The translations under genes were made by a program, and so were the position numbers. From Nematostella vectensis (taxonomy: Eukaryota > Cnidaria > Anthozoa > Actiniaria > Edwardsiidae): DNA of 64,000 bases. The stretch spans positions 434,001-498,000 of the forward strand of contig NC_064039.1 of the NCBI RefSeq assembly GCF_932526225.1, read 5' to 3'. This document shows positions 37,601-49,618 of the stretch, piece by piece. Below the pieces are notes generated by a model. The model did not search any database, was not told the DNA's origin, and saw only the letters and a program-made list of their open reading frames with translations. Position 1 is the stretch's first letter. Each line of letters begins with the position of its first letter.

Positions 37601-40102
37601 TAACGCCAGTCGGTAAACCCCATCTAGACCCCGTTTAACGCTAGTCGGTAAACCCCATCTAGACCCCGTTTGACGCTAGTCGGTAAACCCCATCAAGACC
37701 CCGTTTGACGCTAGTCGGTAAACCCCATCAAGACCCCGTTTGACGCCAGTCGGTAAACTCCATCAAGACCCTGTTTGACGCTAGTCGGTAAACTCCATCA
37801 AGACCCCGTTTAACGCTAGTCGGTAAACCCCATCTAGACCCCGTTTAACGCCAGTCGGTAAACCCCATCAAGACCCCGTTTGACGCTAGTCGGTAAACTC
37901 CATCAAGACCCCGTTTAACATTAGTCGGTAAACTCCATCAAGACCCCGTTTGACGCTAGTCGGTAAACCCCATCAAGACCCCGTTTGACGCTAGTCGGTA
38001 AACCCCATCTAGACCCCGTTTGACGCTAGTCGGTAAACCCCATCAAGACCCCGTTTGACGCTAGTCGGTAAACTCCATCAAGACCACGTTTAACGCTAGT
38101 CGGTAAACCCCATCTAGACCCCGTTTGACGCTAGTCGGTAAACCCCATCAAGACCCCGTTTGACGCTAGTCGGTAAACCCCATCAAGACCCCGTTTGACG
38201 CCAGTCGGTAAACCCCATCAAGACCCCGTTTAACGCTAGTCGGTAAACCCCATCTAGACCCCGTTTGACGCTAGTCGGTAAACCCCATCTAGACCCCGTT
38301 TGACGCCAGTCGGTAAACCCCATCAAGACCCTGTTTGACGCCAGTCGGTAAACCCCATCCAGACCCCGTTTGACGCTAGTCGGTAAACCCCATCTAGACC
38401 CCGTTTGACGCCAGTCGGTAAACCCCATCAAGACCCCGTTTGACGCTAGTCGGTAAACCCCATCAAGACCCCGTTTGACGCTAGTCGGTAAACTCCATCA
38501 AGACCCCGTTTGACGCTAGTCGGTAAACTCCATCAAGACCCCGTTTGACGCTAGTCGGTAAACCCCATCTAGACCCCGTTTGACGCTAGTCGGTAAACTC
38601 CATCAAGACCCCGTTTGACGCTAGTCGGTAAACCCCATCTAGACCCCGTTTAACGCTAGTCGGTAAACCCCATCAAGACCCCGGTTAACGCTAGTCGGTA
38701 AACCCCATCTAGACCCCGTTTGACGCTAGTCGGTAAACCCCATCTAGACCCCGTTTAACGCTAGTCGGTAAACCCCATCAAGACCCCGTTTGACGCTAGT
38801 CGGTAAACCCCATCTAGACCCCGTTTGACGCTAGTCGGTAAACCCCATCTAGACCCCGTTTCTAGAGTCCATTGCTAAAGCTTGAAATAGTATTTGGGTA
38901 TTTCCAAAATAATTAGATTTCAACATTCAATTTAAACCAAAACAAAAGTGTTACACGAATTTGACTCGCGGTTTGAGCGGGATAGCTACGAGAGATGTTT
39001 TCATGAGTGCGTTTTTTGTGCTTGTTGTGCGTGCTGAGCGAGTTTATTGCGTGAGGAATTCCGTGAACTTACACAGATAAGCATGCACTTGTTCTCTTTC
39101 CACGCGCCACAGCAGCCGAGGAACGCGACGAGCGCGATGATGAATCCAACTGCGATCACTACTCGCGGTCCTGTGGCGTAGTTCACACTGGCAATCTCGA
39201 CATAGGCACCAAGCTTAGTAGAAGCCCATATTCCAACACCGAATAGGATCAAGCCAAATAGCTAAAAACGGCAAAAGATATGTGAGCAAGCAGGATTAAG
39301 CCAAATATATATAAAGAAAACCGTAGAACATCATGAAAACAATGAATCCCAACAACAAATTTAATTTATTGCCTTTGCTTGTGACAGCAAAGACCCCCCA
39401 CCGTGTTCTATTTTTATTTCCTCTTTCAAAAATTGGAAGAGAAAATTAAAAGATTGGGAGAGAAATTTGGTGAAGGCTACGCCCCATTTTATCTCACCCA
39501 CAAGTCCACACCCACTCACAGGGAATTGAGATTTCCGCTGAAAGGCGCGGCATGAGGGAGGGAGGGGGAAGGAAGGGAGGAGGGACTCTTGGCCGTGGTT
39601 AATGATGTGGCATATTTTATTAAATCACATATGTTATTAGTCCATTTATTAATTACAGCTTTTAAAAATATAACAGAAGTGACTCAACAGATATATTGAG
39701 CATATAACAGAACTATGTTATGAGATAACAGATATCTAGGATATAAAAGATCTATGTTATGAGATGACAGATATTGAGCATATAACAGATCTATGTGATG
39801 AGATAACAGATATTGAGCATATAACAGCTCTATGTTATGAGATAACAGATATTTGAGGATATAACAGATCTATGTTATGAGATAACAGATATTTTAGGAT
39901 AACAGATCTATGCTATGAGATAACATATATTGAGGATATAAAAGGTCTATGTTATGCGATAACAGATATTGAGCATATAACAGATCTATGCTATGAGATA
40001 ACAGATATTGAGCATATAGAAGAGCTGATGACTTACGAAGAAAATGAAGTTGAAGATGATCACTAGGATCTTGACGATGTTCGAGGATCCTTGAAGAGCC
40101 AT
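31637..40102 (-). CDS. Tetraspanin B, seven exons, 238 aa
   Basis: Exons in coding order: 40102-40037, 39261-39073, 33415-33341, 33114-33025, 32676-32527, 32417-32334, 31699-31637. All are phase 0 with GT-AG introns. Exons 3-6 are exactly as long as those of tetraspanin A (75, 90, 150, 84 nt), so the two genes are tandem duplicates. Landmarks: TM1 (IVKILVIIFNFIFF then LFGLILFGVGIW), FLGCCGAWKENKCML loop, TM3 (FFAFLLLLLILEIVGGALAY), CCG (FKCCGADNYTDW), VPDSCC, GCF, TM4 (GGLAIAVLVIQ LLGMVFALLLIC) and the short tail RIKSETMA. N-glycosylation sequons in the large loop: NYT, NSS. The start ATG follows 'atatttcag|gtgacagctgtcgag', so translation begins just inside exon 2, behind a 5' UTR intron. 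Intron 2 holds a 5-kb minisatellite. Confidence 0.9.
31810..31910 (-). mobile_element. Dispersed repeat fragment with conserved 'ccaatcctgggtacgcgcc' end
   Basis: Reading the minus strand, 'cagccaatcctgggtacgcg' matches exactly the sequence at about 42970-42990 on the plus strand. Both are flanked by C-runs and a 'gccttttccat' / 'gctttttccat' block. Family identity and full length are unknown. Confidence 0.5.
33500..33922. mobile_element. Possible short inverted-repeat element at the left edge of the 35-bp array
   Basis: 'gggtctggatgggg' at about 33507-33520 is the exact reverse complement of 'ccccatccagaccc' in the first array unit (about 33908-33921). The AT-rich interior repeats 'gtcggtag' several times. 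It may be a MITE whose right end seeded the minisatellite. Confidence 0.35.
33887..38863. repeat. 35-bp minisatellite, about 142 copies, with a 2.1-kb higher-order duplication
   Basis: A 5-kb array of 35-bp units 'gtttgacgctagtcggtaaa' + 'ccccatcaagacccc', with a small set of variant sites (gct/gcc, cgg/cga, caag/ctag/ccag), in intron 2 of tetraspanin B. Blocks about 33961-36060 and 36061-38080 carry the same order of variants at an offset of exactly 2100 bp (60 units). Confidence 0.97.
39690..40020. repeat. About 39-bp tandem repeat, roughly 8 copies
   Basis: Units of 'gagataacagatattgagca' + 'tataacagatctatgttat', with indels, in intron 1 of the tetraspanin B coding region, ending just beside exon 1. 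Confidence 0.88.
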
Positions 40103-40134
40103 CTCGACAGCTGTCACCTGAAATATGATATATG

Positions 40135-40805
40135 TGCTTATTGTGTTAATATGTACAGATAGTGTTAGTATGTAGTGTTTATATGTGTAGCTAATAGTGT
40201 TAATATGTGCTAATAGTTTTGATATGTAGTGTTTATATGTGTAGCTAATAGTGTTAATATGTGCTAATAATTTTGATATGTGGTGTTTATATGTGTAGCT
40301 AATAGTGTTAATATGTGCTAATAATTTTGATATGTGGTGTTCATATGTGTAGCTAATAGTGTTAATAGTTGCTAATAATTTTGATATGTGGTGTTCATTT
40401 GTGTAGCTAATAGTGTTAATATGTGCTAATAATTTTGATATGTGGTGTTCATATGTGTAGCTAATAGTGTTAATATGTGCTAATAATTTTGATATGTGGT
40501 GTTTATATGTGTAGCTAATAGTGTTAATATGTGCTAATAGTTTTGATATGTGATGTTTATATGTGTAACTAATAGTGTTAACATGTGCTAATAGTTTTGA
40601 TATGTGGTGTTTATATGTGTAGCTAATAGTGTTAATATGTGCTAATAATTTTGATATGTGGTGTTTATATGTGTAGCTAATAGTGTTAATATGTGCTAAT
40701 AATTTTGATATGTGGTGTTCATATGTGTAGCTAATAGTGTTAATATGTGCTAATAGTTTTGATATGTGGTGTTTATATGTGTTGCTAATAGTGTTAACAT
40801 GTGCA
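40135..40805. repeat. 54-bp minisatellite, about 12 copies
   Basis: Units of 'tagctaatagtgttaatatg' + 'tgctaataattttgatatgt' + 'ggtgtttatatgtg', in the presumed 5' UTR intron of tetraspanin B. Confidence 0.93.
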
Positions 40806-41414
40806 TCAAATAGGAAAGGGCATTGTTATTGTGTAGAGTTGCATGTGCACCAGGCTCAATAGCAGACACAAGTTCTATACCATATCACAAATGGCACGGG
40901 CCACTGAGCAATAATATATGACTGATTCTCCTATTATTCCTAGTATGCAAATTTGCTTTAAGTGCAATATGATTTTGAGCTTTATCTTAAGGTTTTATAA
41001 GCAAATTTATAAGGCACATCTTTCGTCAATGATTTCGGATTCATCAGCTTGATCCCTTCTTCCTCACCCCGACTCGTTACGAAATATCGTGCAATGTTAA
41101 CGTGCCGGTTATATGAACGGATTAGTTAAAAAAAATGTGCATTCTCTTTGATGCCTATGACACTGTGAGTAGAATAGAATATGGTTCCTGTGTTGCAGGC
41201 AATTATTAAGTTTAAGTTAAGTAAATTTCACTTAATTCAGCAGCTTGTTGAAATCGTCTCATTAACTAAACGATGATGAAGTTGTAGAATATCATTCGCT
41301 TCCGTGACTCCTTGATTATCTAGAATCACATCCCAAATAAGCCTTTGAAAGCTACCCCCACACGTAGCTTTGGTATTCAGATAATGTCGAAGTTGTTACA
41401 ACACGCAAACTTAC

Positions 41415-41510
41415 TTGTTTTCAGTCGAAAAGAACCGAATTGCAGCGAGTACTCCTAGATCGGCGTCTGTTGAAAAGAGGTGTGGCTTCGGTCCTGCTCG
41501 GACGAGTTTC
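41415..41510 (-). other. Candidate 5' UTR exon of tetraspanin B
   Basis: On the minus strand the donor 'aaaacaa|gtaagt' at 41414/41415 could splice to the acceptor 'atatttcag' ahead of the start codon at 40102. No ATG-led frame is needed. Start of transcription not determinable. Inference from splice signals only. Confidence 0.35.
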
Positions 41511-43064
41511 AAGCTCTTCATTAGAATACCACGATTGACTGCGTTCTTATGAATAAATGGCTCCAATTAACAGCACGGCATATTCTTTACATTGGCATGT
41601 CAAAGTACTGTGAAAAGCTATCCATTAAAATGACATGTATACGCCATATACGGTGGTTGGATCAGTTATAAATCAGAGGAGAATAAATGATTTGGAAAAT
41701 ATGCGAACTGTCGAGAGAGTGACTAGAACCCCTTGACTTGTCTGTTTTGGTCTGGCAGGATAATATTTTTTGTACAAGAGTCAATTCAACGCTCCTCCTT
41801 GACCAACCTCCCTAGACCCTACTAAACCATTAGTGCCATAAGACCACATACTCCCTGACGATTATTCCGAGTTTTGTTAATAGAAGCTGGAACATTTTGT
41901 TTCCTAAGGGGGAGGACTCCGATAAAAACAGAGGGGGGTGATCGTCGGCAAAATCGATTTTAACCCCTAGGGATAGCACTTTGGGTGTGGTCAACAGAGA
42001 TTCTTACCCTGAGAGATAGCAAGTTGGGTGTGATCGAAGGAACCGAGAAAAACATTAAACACCCCATTAGGACTAGCAGTTGGTCGAGTTTTATACTCTA
42101 AGAGATAACAGAATCGAAAACATTAAAGACCCCCTAAGGGATAGCAGTTGGTCGAAAATAGCATAGTTGGTCGAATTATATACACTAAGGGATAGCACAA
42201 TCGGAAAATTCATTCAACACCCGCCCCTAAGGGACCTTATACTAAGGGGTTTTACTTTTCTGGAGATTCCTCCCCCAGAGATTTTAAGATGAACTGCAAA
42301 AGAATGGTTCAAATCATAACTTGGTAATCTCATCTGCAGATAGAATTTGCGATCTTTTGTGATCATAAAAGTCTTTAATCCTTTGATAATTATAAATCAC
42401 GAACTTCTATAAACTTTCATACGCGGCTATAATGCCCCCAAACTTTCTTTAAACAATGACCTTTTTACCTACCAAAAAAAAAGAAATTACAAGACCCTTT
42501 TTTAATACTATAATACTAAGAGGGGATTGTATTAGAGAGCTTTTTTCGGCCTTACCACTGCTATTTTTTTCATTTGATATTGGAAGACAATGGAAACAAA
42601 CATCTAAAACAACTAGTTAAATACTTATTGGCCGACTTAAATTTAAAAAAAAACGCGTCTGTTCCCCAAATCAGAAATTTGTACTTTGCTAGGACGTAGT
42701 TAACTTTGGCTAGATGAGAAAAATGGCGGTTGGGTAGAGGCATCTAGTTTGAATACTATAGATGTTAAACAAAGCTTCGACATCTAGATCCATTTTCAGG
42801 AATTCGCTATAGGCTTCGCTATTCACATAGTAAAGTATTGTATCCATCCCTAATTTCTCCTTTAAAATGCTTGTATTATGTTTTGTCAGCCGCGCACAGA
42901 GAGGGGTGCGCAGGGTCAAATAATATGCCTTTTCCATGTGACAATTTTGACTGCGCACCTCCCCCCCTCAGCCAATCCTGGGTACGCGCCTGTTTTCCTT
43001 GTTTGTTTGTGTTTATGCCGATCTAAACGTGTAATATACTTTGTATATAAGTGTCTGCCTATAA
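41511..43064. other. Intergenic with decayed repeats
   Basis: Contains a tract (about 41905-42250) in which 'gggatagca' recurs with spacing of roughly 60-80 bp, and whose left part resembles 47980-48060 ('gtgatcgtcggcaaaatc' vs 'ctgatcgtcagcaaactc'). At 42895-42990 lies a copy of the dispersed repeat also at 31810-31910. No gene supported. Confidence 0.5.
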
Positions 43065-44010
43065 TGCACCTGTCAGCGGCTTGCCCGAGGGGTCGACCCC
43101 CGGGGACACCACGGGGATTGTGAAATTGAGAAACCCTCTCAATGATTTCCCCCTGGGGAAGGGAAATTTTCATTTACAAAGTCCCCTTTTTAGTTTTTTT
43201 TGTATTGCAATCCCCCTGCTATCTAACAGTTCTTAGAAGGTTGACAATATATTTCACCTTGAAGTTGAGACATAACAAATTTTTTTGAACGTTCCAATGG
43301 AACACGCCTACTTGAAAAACTTTTTCCCTACTGAAAAAAGGCCTTTTAAATCGTTAAATCACGTTTCACGGAGGTCGAAATGGACGATTTCACGTTTCTC
43401 GAAGGTGAAAAAAATGGCCAAATCTCGTTTAAAGAAAAAAAACCTTTACCACCCTGTTCCATGCACTTTTATCATGAAATTATGGGTGATATTTCCTTGT
43501 TGGGTGCCCTTTTTTGCCAGACAAGCATTTCTAAGTTCATGCCTGAACTAAAAAAAAAAAAAAAAAAAAAAAAAAAACAGGCTAAGTGCTGGGTTAAGTA
43601 AGGCGCATTTATAGTTGAAACACAAAAAATAATTCGACAGCATAGAACAAATTTTTTAACACACTTGCTGCAAAAAAACTTTTCAAGCAGCTCTTCCTCC
43701 TCCTCCCCAATGTCAATACACTAGCCCAATTTTTTTTAAATATGGCGGCAAGCTTGCGTCCACGCATATAAAAGGCTTCAAAACCAAATAATGACATTGG
43801 TACCCAAATAATGACAGTGGTACCCAAATATATTTTTGTTGACAAAAGAAGAAATACAAAGTGATCACAATTCCGCCACCCAAAACTTGTTTCGCAAATA
43901 CAAAGTCGGGTATTTGCCCGACCCCAGGGGCCATATCTAGCCGCCATCCCCCTGATATCCCCCACATATCCCCGGGGGTCGACCCCTCGGGGAAGCCGCT
44001 GATAGGTGCA
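43065..44010. mobile_element. Harbinger-like MITE with 42-bp terminal inverted repeats and TAA target duplication
   Basis: Left terminus 'tgcacctgtcagcggcttgc' continuing to the 'gaggggtcgaccccc' block. The right terminus is its inverse with two differences over 42 bp. TAA lies at 43062-43064 and again at 44011-44013. The 946-bp interior has poly-A (about 43550-43577) and no transposase. TIR length plus TAA duplication fit PIF/Harbinger-type non-autonomous elements. Confidence 0.75.
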
Positions 44011-44013
44011 TAA

Positions 44014-45800
44014 ATTGTTAACATTTTAGTTATTTTTCTTTATTATAATGACAAATGTAATTTCAGTAATTAACTTAACTAAAAGCTTTCGTTATAGCTC
44101 AAGATACTTTCCTTTCCAATAAAACTTCGAAATTTTTTTTCTTATTTGAGCTGGCGCATGCGAACTTACGATTGTTACTCTTTCACTTTTCAAACCACAG
44201 GTATCCAACACTAATATATAGATTTAGGCACTGCCTAAAAGCGGAGCCAGCATGACTTTTTTCAGCATAACTTGTGTAGAACCCCCCTTCCCTGCATTTT
44301 CATTATGCATCATGTTCCACCACCCACAAAAACGGCACAATATGTTAAACATATAAAGATTGCATGTTCTATAAATACTGCAATTATTATTAAAATGTGT
44401 CCTCCCAATCCTCCTGGGGAATACCTAGAACAAATATGTTTTTTGTTCGATCAATTAAAGTTCCTCACAAAAAACTGGGTGCTATTTTATTCTCTTCAAA
44501 ATTAAAAACAATAAACAAATACATATCAAATTCCTATAAATTAATAAGTATGTCAGCAAATCACACTATCATAGTGGATTTGAGGTAAAAGTACTCATTC
44601 CCTGCCTGTACTGTCCCAATTCCTTTTACTTCTTTAAGTTACTTAACTTAACTTGCAAAGATAGGGCTTTATCATTTTCTTTCTCTTATGTAAGTTTAAA
44701 GTAAGTAATTCAAATATTGGAAAAATATCTTTATTAACCTTCTATCTTGTGCTTGAGAATGTAACTTTGCTAAGGGTGGATTAAAAGCACTCCAAAATAT
44801 TTGAACAAATTCTGAGTACATTATTTTATTATACAGTTGAACCACAAGAACCTAGAATGAACCTGTTAACCTAAAATTATCAAATTAGAATCCTTTTTAT
44901 AAGCATCTATTTAGCCTATAATTTAAAATAGGTTGAAATAGGAAAATTGATTTCTAAATAGTTTTAAATGTGATCTTAAGGGATCATATAGGAGACCTGT
45001 TTTTGTTTTTTATAATTAACATACTACCTCAATTACTTGACCATGATCCATGGTAATAGCAAGAGACTATTTATGAACCTAAATAGCCTAAATGTCACTA
45101 ACCACACATTATACAAGAACCTGTCAGGCTAAGTTGAAAAAAAAACTAGGTTTTTCTACTTTTATAACTCTGGTTCATTTTTTTAGAACAATTTTTCCAT
45201 TAAAATGTTATCTTACTTTTTGTTACTTTATATGTGTTTATTTTTGGTGACCTACATTAAATACCAATGCCTTATATGTACATCCTGCCCTGGGTCATGC
45301 CTTTTAGCCAGCAGCTTGTGTCTCAGCTTGTTTTCAGAATCTCTGGCTGAGATTAACCTGAAGAAGTTTGGAGAAAAGCATTAAAGAAAAAAACTGGTAA
45401 TTTCCTTATGATACAAATATTATACCACAAAAACCTAATTCATAAAACCTAAAACTAAAAATAGGATACAAATATTATACAACAAAAACCTAATTCATAA
45501 AACCTAAAACTAAAAATAGTCCCAACTAAAATTTTCTAAAATGATACCCATTACAGACAATGAACATATGAACTTTGCTGTCTCATAAAGCTCTATGATC
45601 TGATGGCTTTCTATGAAAAATAAATTTTACTTTTGGACCACATTATATTGTGACATGAGCAAAAAAAATTGTTTAAGGTTTGTAAAAAACATTGAGGTAC
45701 CCAGGGTTATTGAAAATATTGTAGGTGGTATTAAAACAAGGCATATTTTTTAGGTAATAACAGATCCTCAAGGTCCTTATATGTATGTGCACCTTTATTT
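44014..45800. other. AT-rich intergenic region with a dispersed repeat copy
   Basis: At 44215-44510 is a repeat copy matching 62445-62760 (see findings). At 45413-45520 a 54-bp segment ('gatacaaatattatac...') is directly duplicated. No gene supported. Confidence 0.5.
44215..44510 (+). repeat. Dispersed repeat, first copy
   Basis: Shares its first 40 bp almost exactly and a downstream block with 62445-62760. The middle parts are diverged and differ by indels. Confidence 0.65.
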
Positions 45801-46809
45801 TTAACACATTGACCCCTCAACCGGCCTGTACCGGCTTTGGGAAGTACCCACAACCCAAAAAATTAATAAATGCAAAATAAACACAACAAGATGAAGATAC
45901 TCAGGCATCAGTCTAAGGGATAAATGGTCTTGCAGATATGCATCCAACCAAGGTGTTGGCATCTACTCTTAAGCCAAATAATAGCACAGGTTCTTTGACA
46001 AATCTCAAATCGAACAAGGAGAGAAAAGCAGAATCACCCCTCTCAATAAAACGCTCAAAATACCACACAAGGGAGAGAGATTAGCAAACACAGCTCAAGA
46101 CACAAATAGATACCTTTATTCTGATCCTCCAGGTACATTTCCATGGCCTCAAAACACAATGTCCACTCCTTGAAGGCTTGTACAACCACAAAGATGTCTT
46201 TATGTATTGCAAAGCATTCCGGGAGATCCAGGGGAAAATTCACGAGGAAAGGGCCAGTCAACACTCCTCTCCCCAAAGTCAAATGGTTTTTTATAAGTCT
46301 TTTCACCCCGAAGCCAAACAAATCAATTCCAGCTCATACAGACCCAGAATAGCAGTGTAAACAATTTTGGAATCAATTTGGTTTCAGAAAATACAGCATT
46401 TAGGAGAGCTGTGGTGATTCATTAGAAAATTATTTTCTCATCCAGGCAAAGCCAAACAAGAAAAAATCATCATGAATCCACCTTTTGCTTGCAAATATCC
46501 ATAAGCAAAGCACTAAATTATGCCCCAAAAGATTTCATGATATCCTGAGACACTCTCCTAATATGCTCATAGCTGTATTTTTGATGAAAAATACAAGCAA
46601 CCATCAACTTGTGCTGGCTTCAGCACAATGACGAGGGATTAAAAGTGGGGACCGCAAAGCACTGTTGGAAAGCTTGGATAACGCTGACTAGGTGCAGCTG
46701 TGTTTGACTTTGACGGGCTGTATAAAACTCAGAATAGGGGGGGAGGTATCTGTTTTCAGTCTGTTTTTTGTACATTCAGCTCAAAAATAGCCAGGAGTCA
46801 ATGGGTTAA
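45801..46809. mobile_element. piggyBac-like MITE (TTAA-flanked)
   Basis: TTAA at 45801-45804 and 46806-46809 encloses termini 'cacattgacccct' and, inverted, 'cccattgactcct' (11 of 13 match). TTAA duplication with C-starting short inverted ends is the hallmark of piggyBac elements. The roughly 1-kb interior has only short open frames and no DDD transposase pattern, so it would depend on an autonomous relative. Confidence 0.7.
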
Positions 46810-48565
46810 ATCAAAACAGAATTCCAGAATAGTCGATTAAAATTTCAAGTGTTTATCAAATATATGTTGTTTTTCACAAATTACTAATACTTAGGGTTTT
46901 AGGAGACCAGCTCTCAAATTCTTTTAGGTTTTAGGAAACCAGTTCTCTATTTCTTTCTCCAAAGAAAGCTGGAATTACCCAAGTAATACATTTAAGCTGT
47001 CAACCCAACTTGGACAGAAATCTTGTGAAATCGAATGAAATACAGCAAATATGTGAAAAAAAAGAGCCAATGTGGATGAATACAGAGAATGTATGAACAT
47101 TCTCACAAAAATTAGGTTTATGATGAGGTCCAAAATCTTTTGACAGAGTTGACAGCTCTGGTAACTTATATTCAATTCATTCATGAATAGTAGTTATAAT
47201 TTTCCTAAGTAGATGGTGAATGGCAGATTTAGAGATCGAATTTGATAAATACAGCCTAGAATATTTATTCCCTGAGGTAAGTAAATTACTTAAGTAAATT
47301 AAACTACTTAAGTAAATTAAATTCAACAATGAAAAAGGTGTTCAAAGTTTGAAAACAAAACAACTCCGAAAGATCGTTTCGCTAAGTACTTTTTAAAATA
47401 CAATACGCTAACTTACCTACGTCTGCCAGTGCAAGAACAAATACATAGGAGCACTTGTCGGAGAAAGTGCCCATAAAATTAGCTTGTTTTTTCTTTCTTT
47501 ATCTTGTGGCTTACTCTGACATTTCAGCTGACCTTGACTCGAGCACAAGACTTGACTCTTCAAAACTTTCAACCATGCTTTTACACAGTCTTTTGCACAT
47601 AATTAGACAAGTTCATATCCGTGGTTAGCATTCCCACGAATTATTTTTTTCAAGCGCTTCTTTTTTGACAATTCTTGGCTTTTCTGCAGTCAGTTTTCGT
47701 GTGTTTTTGAGAGGGGAAGAAATACTCATCCGCCATATTGTTTTGCGCGCTCTGGAGGCCTGTGCCGAGGCAGATCGCGGCGCTGGCTAGATGGCTGGCT
47801 GGCTACTCCATAAAGTCTGTTTTGAATTTTCTAAATAAGATCATTAACAGCCATTGTTTACACGACCTGTGACCAGAAAAGCATGCTAAGTATATGGTTC
47901 TGACCCCATCGCATCCTAGACGTTCGATGTCCATTTAAGCATCCGTTTTTTTCTTCTTTCAACAGTAAAACCTCAGCTTCCCGGGGAAGGAACTCCCGTA
48001 AAAATAGACGTGGCTGATCGTCAGCAAACTCCGTTTAAACCCTAGCACTTTGCTATCCCCTACGCCTGAGCCTCCCCCTACCACCACTCACCACCGCCTG
48101 ACCGCTCGGTGAGATAATCGCACAAGTAAAACCACACAGCAGAGTTATCAGGAATAAAAGCATCAAAATGATAACAACAAATATTTGATGGGGATAATTT
48201 ATTGTCATTTTGCCTTAAGTTTTTCGGACTTGAATACTATTTACATTTTCTCTAATAAACATTTATATACAGCATGGTATTTATATTTTGTACAAAAATA
48301 ATCATATTCATCTTCCATCATTTAATCATATGTTCTATTCAGAATCAAAATTTGCAAATTATAAGTACTTGTGCACCTACGAATGGGTGATAATCGCCAA
48401 ACATTCAGTCTTTTTTTTCTAATGTTATTGTGTCAAATGCAAAACGGTTCTGTTTTGCAACAATGTTGGCGACAATCCAGCTTTTTCTCTATACGGCACT
48501 CAAAACAACAATATACAACAATCGGGAATTGTGTTGCAGCTTAACCCAGGGGTCAACATCCCGTG
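46810..48565. other. Intergenic, no supported gene
   Basis: AT-rich DNA with short 'acttaagtaaatta' repeats near 47280-47330, and a decayed repeat at 47980-48060 related to 41920-41990. The 3' UTR of the 48.6-kb gene is expected at the right edge. Confidence 0.5.
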
Positions 48566-49618
48566 CTATACCACTGTCTCAGCCATGTTCGTATCTTGGT
48601 TGTTTGCGTCTGTTATTCTGACTATTGTACACGCAGCTGGTGTTACGTTGGTCACATGAGAGTTACTTCCAACAACGTCCTCGTAGCTTGGAGGAGGGGG
48701 CTCATTTAATTCATTCACCTCCTCAAACAACGAGTTGTATGTAGGGAGTGACTCTGTAGACCCCGCATGAGACTCTCGCCCCGAGTTCATCATATCAGAC
48801 GTCGTAGAAAAAGGGTTAGGATTTCTTTGACAAATAGAGTTTGGTGACGTCACCTCCCGTAAAAATACACTTCGTAATCCCCGACGACTGTTTTCCGAAA
48901 GTGTTAGACTAACTGTAGAAACTGAATTGTTCCTTTGGTCAAACGTGACGGAATGTGAAGTAATTAAGGACCCTTGAGAATCTGTAGAATCGTTGTTTCG
49001 GATTTGTAAATTGCTGTGTTCACATGTTGATGTTGCACACGATGTAGAGCTTCCCAAACCCTCTTCACGCCCCCGAGTTTTTCGCCGCGATTGTCTGTGA
49101 CTACGAGGAACACCGCCAGGTTGTCTCGCTTCGAGATTTTCTTGTTCCTCGGCTTCCCATTCCTCTCTAGCCAAAGACCCGTAGTTAGAATACCTCCGTT
49201 TTAAATACTGCATCAACTCTTTCCAACATCCTTCGGTGTAGCAGAGTATCACTAGAGCGAACCCTAACACCCCAATAATAACAACAAACGGTAGAAAACT
49301 GACAAGAGCGCGGGCCTCTATTTTAGTACACTTTCCTTCCTTACAGCTATAGCTCTCAGGGCAATTGGTATTATTGAAACAAGTTTTTACGTCGCAACTG
49401 AGGCGTTTAGAACAAGCCATGCACATGTGTTGAACACAGAGTTCATCTCTAGCACAGTCCTCGTCGCGGTTGCAAAGATCATTACAACGAATTTCTTTCG
49501 GTGTACAGTGACTTTTACAGCAGTAGTAGCCTTCAAGACATTCACTGGTCTTACGACACGATTTCACTGGCGACAAAAACAGCACAAGAAGCGAAATAAT
49601 CAACCATAAACAGCTCAT
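48566..49618 (-). CDS. Type I membrane protein with 16-Cys ectodomain and PPxY cytoplasmic tail (paralogue 1), 350 aa
   Basis: Single exon, ATG 49618, stop 48566. Residues 1-20 are a signal peptide (LWLIISLLVLFLSPVKS). The ectodomain (about 21-100) has 16 cysteines in which the module C-x5-C-x5-C-x4-C occurs three times (e.g. CNRDEDCARDELCVQHMC, CFNNTNCPESYSCKEGKC), recalling Dickkopf/EB-type disulfide modules. One membrane helix follows (VSFLPFVVIIGVLGFALVIL, about 107-128). The tail of about 220 residues is acidic then Ser/Thr-rich and carries PPPPSYEDV near residue 307, a PPxY motif of the kind bound by WW domains of NEDD4-type ubiquitin ligases. A similar gene lies 2 kb upstream (51693-52829), also single-exon. 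I do not recognise the family; a receptor or adhesion role is only a guess. Confidence 0.82.
   Translation of the reverse strand: MSCLWLIISLLVLFLSPVKSCRKTSECLEGYYCCKSHCTPKEIRCNDLCNRDEDCARDELCVQHMCMACSKRLSCDVKTCFNNTNCPESYSCKEGKCTKIEARALVSFLPFVVIIGVLGFALVILCYTEGCWKELMQYLKRRYSNYGSLAREEWEAEEQENLEARQPGGVPRSHRQSRRKTRGREEGLGSSTSCATSTCEHSNLQIRNNDSTDSQGSLITSHSVTFDQRNNSVSTVSLTLSENSRRGLRSVFLREVTSPNSICQRNPNPFSTTSDMMNSGRESHAGSTESLPTYNSLFEEVNELNEPPPPSYEDVVGSNSHVTNVTPAACTIVRITDANNQDTNMAETVV

Noticed and set aside
38183-38431. 82-residue repeat protein on the minus strand
   Set aside because: A slice of the 35-bp minisatellite that happens to lack stops.
46055-46321. 88-residue minus-strand ORF
   Set aside because: Lies inside the piggyBac-like MITE, has no recognisable motif and no transposase signature.
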